From Adiantum capillus-veneris (lineage: Eukaryota; Streptophyta; Polypodiopsida; Polypodiales; Pteridaceae): a stretch of 64,000 bases of DNA. Location of the stretch: NCBI GenBank assembly GCA_014529385.2, contig CM043951.1, forward strand, positions 110,150,469 through 110,214,468, written 5' to 3'. Shown here piece by piece: positions 58,400 through 64,000 of this stretch. Made by a program: the position numbers and the translations under genes. The notes under the pieces are model-generated. The model was not told where the DNA came from. It worked only from the letters and a program-made list of their open reading frames with translations, and searched no databases. The stretch's first letter is position 1. Each line of letters begins with the position of its first letter.

Positions 58400-59766
58400 A
58401 TGGACGATAGGATGGCGTGTCCTTGTGCGCATTGCAAGCATCAGATCCTCGAAAACAAAAAAATTGTGACCAACACATACGCAATCACGGTCTCTTTTTG
58501 ATAGAGCAAGTACAAGACCTGCGTTATCGATCTCATGGTCTAGAGATTGAAGGTCAAAGTGTGTCAGTAGATATTGCTCCAACTTCATCCCAGAGAAGAC
58601 GATTTTCAAACGAGCAGCCATCGACTGGGTCCTCCCAACCAATACCGGAAGCGGCATTTCAAGAAGTAGAGATGGAGCAGATGTTGGATGCGTTCTTTGA
58701 CATGGATTCCAACATAGAAGGCGACAATATTGAATGAAATATTGTGCACCAACCTCAGCCATCCCATTCATATCGATGGCATGATAGCAACGATGAGGAG
58801 GGTGAGATGATGCAAAGTCTTGCATGCATGTCTTTCTACACTGGTGCAAAAATCTCAGTTCTCTGTACCGCATTGGCAATGCTTAATTTGCAATCTGTCT
58901 ACGGTTGGTCTGACGCCTCAGTCTCACAGAGCTTTTCAGATAAACATATTTATCCTAAGCATGGTAAGGTGCAAATTACAGTTCATATAAAGTGATCAAA
59001 GGGCTGACTTGTTCATGTAACGCCAAGTTGCTGAATTATCAAATCTTACCAGAAGGCAATCACATGCCCCCTACCCGTCCAACCGCTAAAAAGCTTCTTA
59101 CTAAATTGGGCTTGGATTATCAGAAAATACATGCATGTCCTAATGATTGTATACTTTCTCGCAATAAGTATGCAAACTTGGAACAGTGTCCCAATTGTGG
59201 ATCAAACAGGTACAGGGAGGACACACAGGGAAAATTTATCCGAGCAAAGGTCCTTCAACACTTTGCTATTATTCCAAGAATAAAGAGCATGTTCAGGTAC
59301 AAGTCCATAGCCGCCTTGATGACATGGCACTCAAATACGAGATCGGCAGATGTTGTTATGCGGGTACCTATTGACTCTCGTGCATGGAAGCACATAGAGG
59401 AAAGTTGGACTACATTTAAGAACGAGCCTCGATGTATCCGCTTTGGTCTGACAATGGACGAAGTAAACCCATTCGGATTACGAAGTTCTTCATGGAGCAC
59501 GTGGCCTATTTGTCTGGTTAATTATAATCTTCCACCATGGCTCGCTATCAAGAAGGGCCATCTATTGTTGTCATTGATCGTCCCAGGAAAGTACAAAGCA
59601 AAGGACATGGACGTCTATCTGGCACCACTTATAGAAGAGCTCCAAATCTTATGGAGAGGAATTGATGTGGTTGATATGTCCCAACCAATCGGACGACGGA
59701 ATGTACATGTGCAAGGCATTCTCATGTGGACCATGCACGATTGGCCAGGGTTCGGTGAGTGCTCAG
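58400..59766 (+). pseudogene. TNP2: CACTA transposase TNP2, N-terminal exon(s), decayed
   Basis: TNP2 binds transposon ends and cuts and joins DNA in the nucleus. A start at 58400 gives MDDRMACPCAHCKHQ, the Cys-rich transposase-associated domain, but its frame ends at TGA near 58500 and the coding continues in another frame from about 58460 (HIRNHGLFLIEQV), so there is a frameshift. An in-frame stop near 58737 and a further shift near 58990 follow. From 58992 comes a clean stretch with the TNP2 hallmarks CPNDCILSRNKYANLEQCPNC, RFGLTMDEVNPFG (first catalytic Asp region), YNLPPWLAIKKGHLLLSLIV, DMDVYLAPLIEELQILW and LMWTMHDWPGFGECSG. It ends at a GT donor at 59767. Family members usually run ~900-1100 residues in total. 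Confidence 0.85.
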
Positions 59767-59861
59767 GTAAGTGCCTTTAAAACCATCACACGCATGTGAT
59801 TCATGGCTATGTTAATGCTTTTAAATATTAATATGTGATGTTTCAAGCTTGAGTTACTCAG
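59767..59861 (+). other. Intron in the TNP2 gene
   Basis: CTCAG|GTAAGT at the donor and TTACTCAG|GCAATC at the acceptor, 95 bp, AT-rich. Joining the flanks keeps the frame and gives ECSGNHACPKCGP, the expected Cys-pair after the FGECSG segment in TNP2. Confidence 0.75.
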
Positions 59862-61255
59862 GCAATCATGCATGTCCGAAATGTGGTCCTTGACTTGGCT
59901 TCCACCGCTCTGAGCATTTGAGCAAAATAGTTTACGAGGATCATGGTAGATTTTTGCCTGAAGTACATGAGCTACGTGGACCAAACATATGCAAACATGA
60001 TATGCATCCACTGAAAGTGAGCGATTGGAAAAACATGTGGCTGGAGAGGGGAGATTGGATGCCACATGGAATGAAAAGACTTTCTATTTTCCATGATCTC
60101 CTGTATTGGAGTGACCTGCTGATTAATCATTTGCTCGACCCAATGCCCAACTTCAAGAATGTGGGGGAGATCATCTGGAAGACCATCACTAGAAAAATGG
60201 AGAGCAAGGCCCAAAGAGATGACCTGCAGGCTGTGGGTCGAATTCCAGAGATGTGGCCTCAACTTAAAACCAATGGAGAGTGGTCTATACCAAAAGGTCC
60301 ATGGGTTCTAAGTCGCGCAGAAGAGCAACAAGTGAAGAAAACTTTATCTTCATTCAAGACTCCCATAGGGTGCATGCGATGTTTGAAAACGGCTTTTACG
60401 GATAGATGAAAATCTCAGTGGTCTTAAGTCCCACGATTGGCATAAATTTGTACAGTTCATCTTACCAATTGCCATAAAGGGTTGTTTGACAGATGACATT
60501 AGAAGAACAATCTACAAAATTAGTTGGTAAGCTGGATCAGTTCAAAAGAGATAAGAGAAGACAGCATCGATGCAGCACGCTTAAATGCTATTGAAGGAGT
60601 GTGCATGGTGGAGAAGTACTTTCCAACAAACAATCTTACAATCCAAATACATGTACTTGTGCATGTGGTTGATGAAGTTGCAGTTGCTGGGGTGGTCCAT
60701 AGCAGGCAGATGTTCTTCTTGGAGAGATTTATGAAGACTTTAAAGGGGTTTGCTCGTCAAAGGGCTCGCCCCGAGGGTAGCATGGCTGAAGGATGGCTTG
60801 TACAAGAGTCTCTTGTTCTCATCAGTGAATTTTTGGTCTTAATTGATCTAGAGATTCCCCGAATGTAGACTATTGAGGTCAACGTCAAGGTGACAGGGGA
60901 CGAGCCGCGGGGACAAGGCATCGTTAGGAAGATAGACATCCCAATGCAAGAAAAGGTTACGAGATTTTGCCTTCTCAACTCAGACATCATGCAAAAGTGG
61001 CTAGAGAGGTATGAAGGGAAAAAGCAACAACGTTTGATAGATCGCCTTCAATTCAAGTGCAACCGTGCAACTAGAAACCTTCCTTTTCCAGACCATCTTC
61101 AGAAATTGCCTGACTTTCCAACTAGGCGGTGGTTAGATGCGACACTCTTAGAGGCAAAGAGGAGTGGAGTGTTGATTACTGTAGAGGAAGAGGAGATGTC
61201 AAGGGGTTGTGATTGGCATGTACATTTCACAACTCCCTTTTCGAGTTGTACATGA
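59862..61255 (+). pseudogene. TNP2: CACTA transposase TNP2, middle and DUF4218 part, decayed
   Basis: The exon begins NHACPKCGP, has an in-frame TGA right after that (59889-59891), and continues LGFHRSEHLSKIVYEDHGRF. Then comes LLYWSDLLINHLLDPMPNFK with the next catalytic Asp region (family form HNLDVMHIEKNV; the usual VMH is PMP here). A frame change near 60410 leads to LSGLKSHDWHKFVQFILPIA, and another near 60530 leads to the DUF4218-type segment KYFPTNNLTIQIHVLVHVVDE ... ERFMKTLKGFARQRARPEGS (60.6-60.8 kb). A stop lies at 60866-60868, followed by same-frame text to 61253. With several stops and shifts it cannot make a full protein, yet the motifs are well kept, so decay is fairly recent. 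Confidence 0.85.
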
Positions 61256-61308
61256 AAATTAGTTTGCTTTAATAACTTTAGTCTATTTCAATTTTGTGGC
61301 TGCTGCAG

Positions 61309-62040
61309 TATCACAAGTATGGAGCTTTGTGGTCACATGGGAAGCACTTCAGAGTGAAACAGATCGATGAACAAAGGGTCACTTTCGACAGTGGTGTTAG
61401 GGCAAGTTTTGTCCAAGAAAGTAGTAGTGCTAGGGATGCGAATACAGAGACTAGTGAGCTTGAATACTTTGGCTACATCCAAGACATCTTGAAGATTAGC
61501 TTTAGAAAGTTTGATATGTTTATCTTTGAGGTCAAGTGGTTTAAAGTTATTACCAGCGGCCCTAATGCAACTGTGCGCAAAGACAAGAGTGGATTGATTC
61601 AAGTGAACTCTAGGCGGGTGTGGATAGATGTGCGGGATACATTCATACTTCCGCAGCATTGTGAACAAGTTGTGTTCATACACGATCCACTATGGACAGA
61701 AGTTGATGAGAATGATCTGTCTAAAGCGTGTTGGCTCTATGTCGTTCAAGTTGCTCCACGTAGCAAGCAAGTGTGTGAAGGATTGGATGTTGAGCTCAAA
61801 GAGGTAATTCATGAAAAAAGCGCAGGACCGACTCCACCTTTAAGTTTAGATTTTGAGGTTGATGTCAGCATTGAGCAATTGTCTGAACCTAGAGATGAGG
61901 TGTCAAATAATGAAGCTGATGCGAAGAGCGCCAAAGAAGTAGAGTTCGACGATGAAGATACAGAAGTACAGATTGAGATAGACATCTTTGGTGCATCAGA
62001 TCTCATAGAGGATGAGAGATTAATTAATGACTTTTGCTAG
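61309..62040 (+). pseudogene. TNP2: CACTA transposase C-terminal exon, DUF4216-like
   Basis: An acceptor GGCTGCTGCAG|TATCAC at 61308 opens an exon of about 243 codons. It starts YHKYGALWSHGKHFRVKQID and contains EYFGYIQDILKISFRKFDMF, IFEVKWFKV and RRVWIDVRDTFILPQHCEQV with FIHDP. This is the DUF4216 pattern (YYG-, VVLFKCDW-, QVFYVQDP-like) that usually ends CACTA TNP2 proteins. An acidic tail (DDEDTEVQIEIDIFGASDLI) closes the frame at TAG 62038-62040. This exon itself is uninterrupted. Its donor upstream is not clear, so how it joins the rest is uncertain. Confidence 0.75.
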
Positions 62041-62223
62041 GAAACCTTTTGCATGGCTCTTTTTATTAGTCTACAATACACTTTAGATTTTGGTCATTTA
62101 TGTAGCAGTTTCATTGATTTTTTTCATTTGTGTAGCAGTTTCGTTGATTTGTTGTTTGTATTGATTAAGCATTTCTTACGTAAACTAACGTATTTTGTGT
62201 GTTTTGTTTGTGTAGGATTAGCC

Positions 62224-63314
62224 ATGGCCGATGACGATGAGCCTACTCTCCTAGTTTTAGTTTTCTAGTCACTCCAGCCGGCATGTCACCCGAGCATATG
62301 GGCTCGTTTTTGTCTCAGTTCACACATGAGAAGATCGCCATGGCATAGCACCTTTAGGGTGCAGGTGCAGGTACCTCTAGACCTACTACTGCCGACCCTA
62401 CGCCCGGGACTAGTGTGGTCCCTACACCAAGCGGCCCCACACCTCAGTCTAGTGTGCCCCCAATGCCTAGGACTCGTGTGCCCTCTACACCGACGGGTGG
62501 TTGATCCTCGAGATGACATCATCGTCGTTATGAAGGTGGTGATGGTTGTGGTAGTGGTTCTACCGATGCGTCTACACCATAAGAGAGCGCCCACCACTCT
62601 CTTCAGTAGATAGTTCACCGATGGGCACACCATGTACACCTTGCGGATCACACGAGCATGATCCTAGCAAGGTGTACAGGAGCAGGGATGGGGCTGTTGT
62701 GGTGGATAGTGTGGAAAAGGGAATGTGACAGAGGATTCAACAGCTCTGTAGGATTCAGTTTGGTCATACTGTGATGGAGATTTGGAAAAATCTTGATCTT
62801 AAGAGAAAGAATTACATTGTCGATACCATTCAGAGAGAGTACAGGCTGACAGAGGGGTACGACAAGGTCTCGAACGCCTGGATTTTGAGTGTGGCGAGGT
62901 CCACAATGTCACACCGTCGGTCAGAGGCCAGAGACAGATTCAACAACGGCGATCCCAAGCCGGCATGGTTGGACGCAGAGGAGTGGATTGGGATTGCATG
63001 AGAGACGAGACAATCCCAATAGATTCAGTAGCAGAGAGATGCAACCAGAGCACGTTTGGAGTCTGCTGGAGCGTCACATATTGGGAGTGGAGGCTACGAT
63101 ACACTTCGACATGAGTTTGTAAGTATTATACTTATGCTTTAAATTATTGATAGTATATATGTTATTTGAAGATTTATCTAATGGTTAAACCATAATTTTG
63201 CAGGAAGTTGCCCTGAAGCGCCTTCCGACACGCCAAGAGGGGAAGTATGGGTACAAGCATGGACTTGTGGCCCTTTTGACCCAGCTAGAGGAGGAGGGAG
63301 AGGATGTCGATTGA
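62224..63314 (+). pseudogene. Second CACTA gene (TNPA/TNPD-type), decayed
   Basis: A start at 62224 (MADDDEPTLL) is followed within 15 codons by a stop. Further Pro/Thr/Ser-rich text continues to about 62.5 kb. From 62.77 kb: VMEIWKNLDLKRKNYIVDTI, SMSHRRSEARDRF-like text and WLDAEEWIGIA. Further on, in another frame: ATRARLESAGASHIGSGGYD, up to HEF at a GTAAGT donor (63119). An acceptor TTTTGCAG (about 63204) continues the frame with EVALKRLPTRQEGKYGYKHG and an acidic end at TGA about 63312. Plant En/Spm elements encode such a DNA-binding partner next to TNP2. At least two frame changes and two stops make it non-functional as read. Confidence 0.6.
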
Positions 63315-63384
63315 GAGGCATTACCATGAGGGCTTCTCACTCAGTGACCTCTTGCATATGTACAGTTTTGTAGTACTTATGTTT

Positions 63385-63920
63385 ATAGTTTATGGTTATG
63401 TTTATGGTATGTTTAAGGTTTGACATTCAACTTATGTTTATGGTTTATGGTTATGGTTATGGTTATGGTTATGGTTGTGCAAGGTTATGGTTATGGTTAT
63501 GGTTATGGTTTTGGCAATTGTGCTATGGTTATGGTTTTGCTATGGTTATGGTTATGGTTATGGTTTTGGCAATTGTGCTATGGTTATGGTTTTGCTATGG
63601 TTATGGTTATGGTTATGGTTGTGCAAGGTTATGGTTATGGTTGTGCAAGGTTATGGTTGTGGTTTTGATTTTGGTTCAGGTGATGGTTATGGTTTTGCTA
63701 TGATGGTATAGCAATCGTGCTATGGTTATGGTTATGGTTTTAGTTGTGCAAGGTTATGGTTATGGTTATGGTTATGGTTATGGTTATGGTTATGGTTATG
63801 GTTATGGTTATGGTTATGGTTATGGTTATGGTTTTGGTTTTGGTTCAGGTGATGGTTATGGTCTTCTATGATGGCATAGCAATCGTGTGATGGTTATGGT
63901 TATGGTATGGCACACAGGTT
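63385..63920 (+). repeat. (GGTTAT)n hexamer array with higher-order repeats
   Basis: Long runs of GGTTAT broken by recurrent phrases GGTTTTGGCAATTGTGCTAT, GTTGTGCAAGG and GGTTCAGGTGATGG...GCAATCGTG. The longest pure run spans about 63748-63831. All frames give Tyr/Gly/Met/Leu/Trp-rich text, so the open frames here are not genes. It probably belongs to the 3' subterminal part of the CACTA element. Confidence 0.95.
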
Positions 63921-64000
63921 ATGTTTATGGTTTTACAGTTTTCGACTCATGTTAACAAGTTATGTTATTCTTACCAATTTTGCTAATTGCCACACACTCG

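Larger units (their letters stand above)
55281..64000 (+). mobile_element. CACTA (En/Spm) DNA transposon, 3' end outside the window
   Basis: Begins with CACTACAAGA at 55281, the classic CACTA terminus, preceded by CAT as the possible 3 bp duplication. The first ~230 bp are GC- and CpG-rich with repeated GGCG/GACGCC phrases, as expected for subterminal transposase-binding repeats. A leader intron, a long repeat-filled 5' non-coding zone, a TNP2 transposase gene (58.4-62.04 kb) and a second gene of TNPA/TNPD type (62.2-63.3 kb) follow. A matching TCTTGTAGTG end is not present before 64000, so the element is at least 8.7 kb. The transposase is decayed, so this copy is probably inactive. Confidence 0.85.

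Noticed and set aside
63392-63711. Three overlapping frames rich in Tyr, Gly, Met and Trp
   Set aside because: They are translations of the GGTTAT repeat in three frames.

Overview
This window looks like nuclear DNA of a vascular plant, probably a seed plant with a large, repeat-rich genome. The evidence is plant-type Ty3/Gypsy elements of the Tat kind with extra open reading frames, a Ty1/Copia fragment, an En/Spm (CACTA) transposon with a TNP2-type transposase, short-LTR (TRIM-like) elements, many (CT)n microsatellites and GT-AG introns. I see no intact host gene, no tRNA or rRNA gene and no CRISPR array. The only host-like coding signal is a small spliced fragment near 18.0-18.7 kb. 

Layout. 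0.87-17.2 kb: a terminal-inverted-repeat DNA transposon with TTAA at both ends, split by a 15.0 kb LTR retrotransposon (1894-16927). That LTR element has 933 bp LTRs, a 5 bp target duplication, a tRNA-Asp-like primer site and a polypurine tract. It carries gag and protease-like coding plus a separate 3' coding block, but no recognisable reverse transcriptase or integrase. It also has two sets of a 24 bp perfect palindrome, one of them spaced every ~285 bp. 17.5-19.5 kb: a minus-strand short-LTR element with gene-like, intron-containing cargo. A diverged second copy lies on the plus strand at 37.8-39.8 kb. 19.5-23.1 kb: a broken Gypsy element, plus strand. 23.6-32.6 kb: mostly decayed repeats, hairpins, a truncated second copy of the TTAA transposon, and microsatellites. 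32.6-35.1 kb: a 5'-truncated Copia element that sits in the LTR of a minus-strand relative of the 19.5 kb Gypsy (35.1-42.0 kb). That relative in turn holds the second short-LTR element. 42.0-43.4 kb: a GC-rich unidentified block and tandem CT-rich repeats. 43.4-53.1 kb: a third Gypsy element (Tat-like), minus strand, with an extra 3' reading frame related to the one in the 1.9-16.9 kb element. 55.3 kb to the window end: a CACTA transposon whose 5' TIR is present and whose 3' end lies beyond the window. It encodes a decayed TNP2 transposase and a second TNPA/TNPD-like gene. Its 5' non-coding part holds an array of ~110-130 bp near-perfect palindromes centred on GCATATGC, embedded in GGTTA-type pentamer repeats and duplicated as a block. 

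How the parts relate. Insertion order can be read from the nesting. The TTAA transposon is older than the 15 kb LTR element, whose LTRs differ by about 4%. The minus-strand Gypsy at 35-42 kb is older than both the Copia and the short-LTR insertion in it. The two most unusual structures are the regularly spaced 24 bp palindromes in the RT-less LTR element and the palindrome array in the CACTA element. All LTR-type elements here are broken copies and are described only as fossils.
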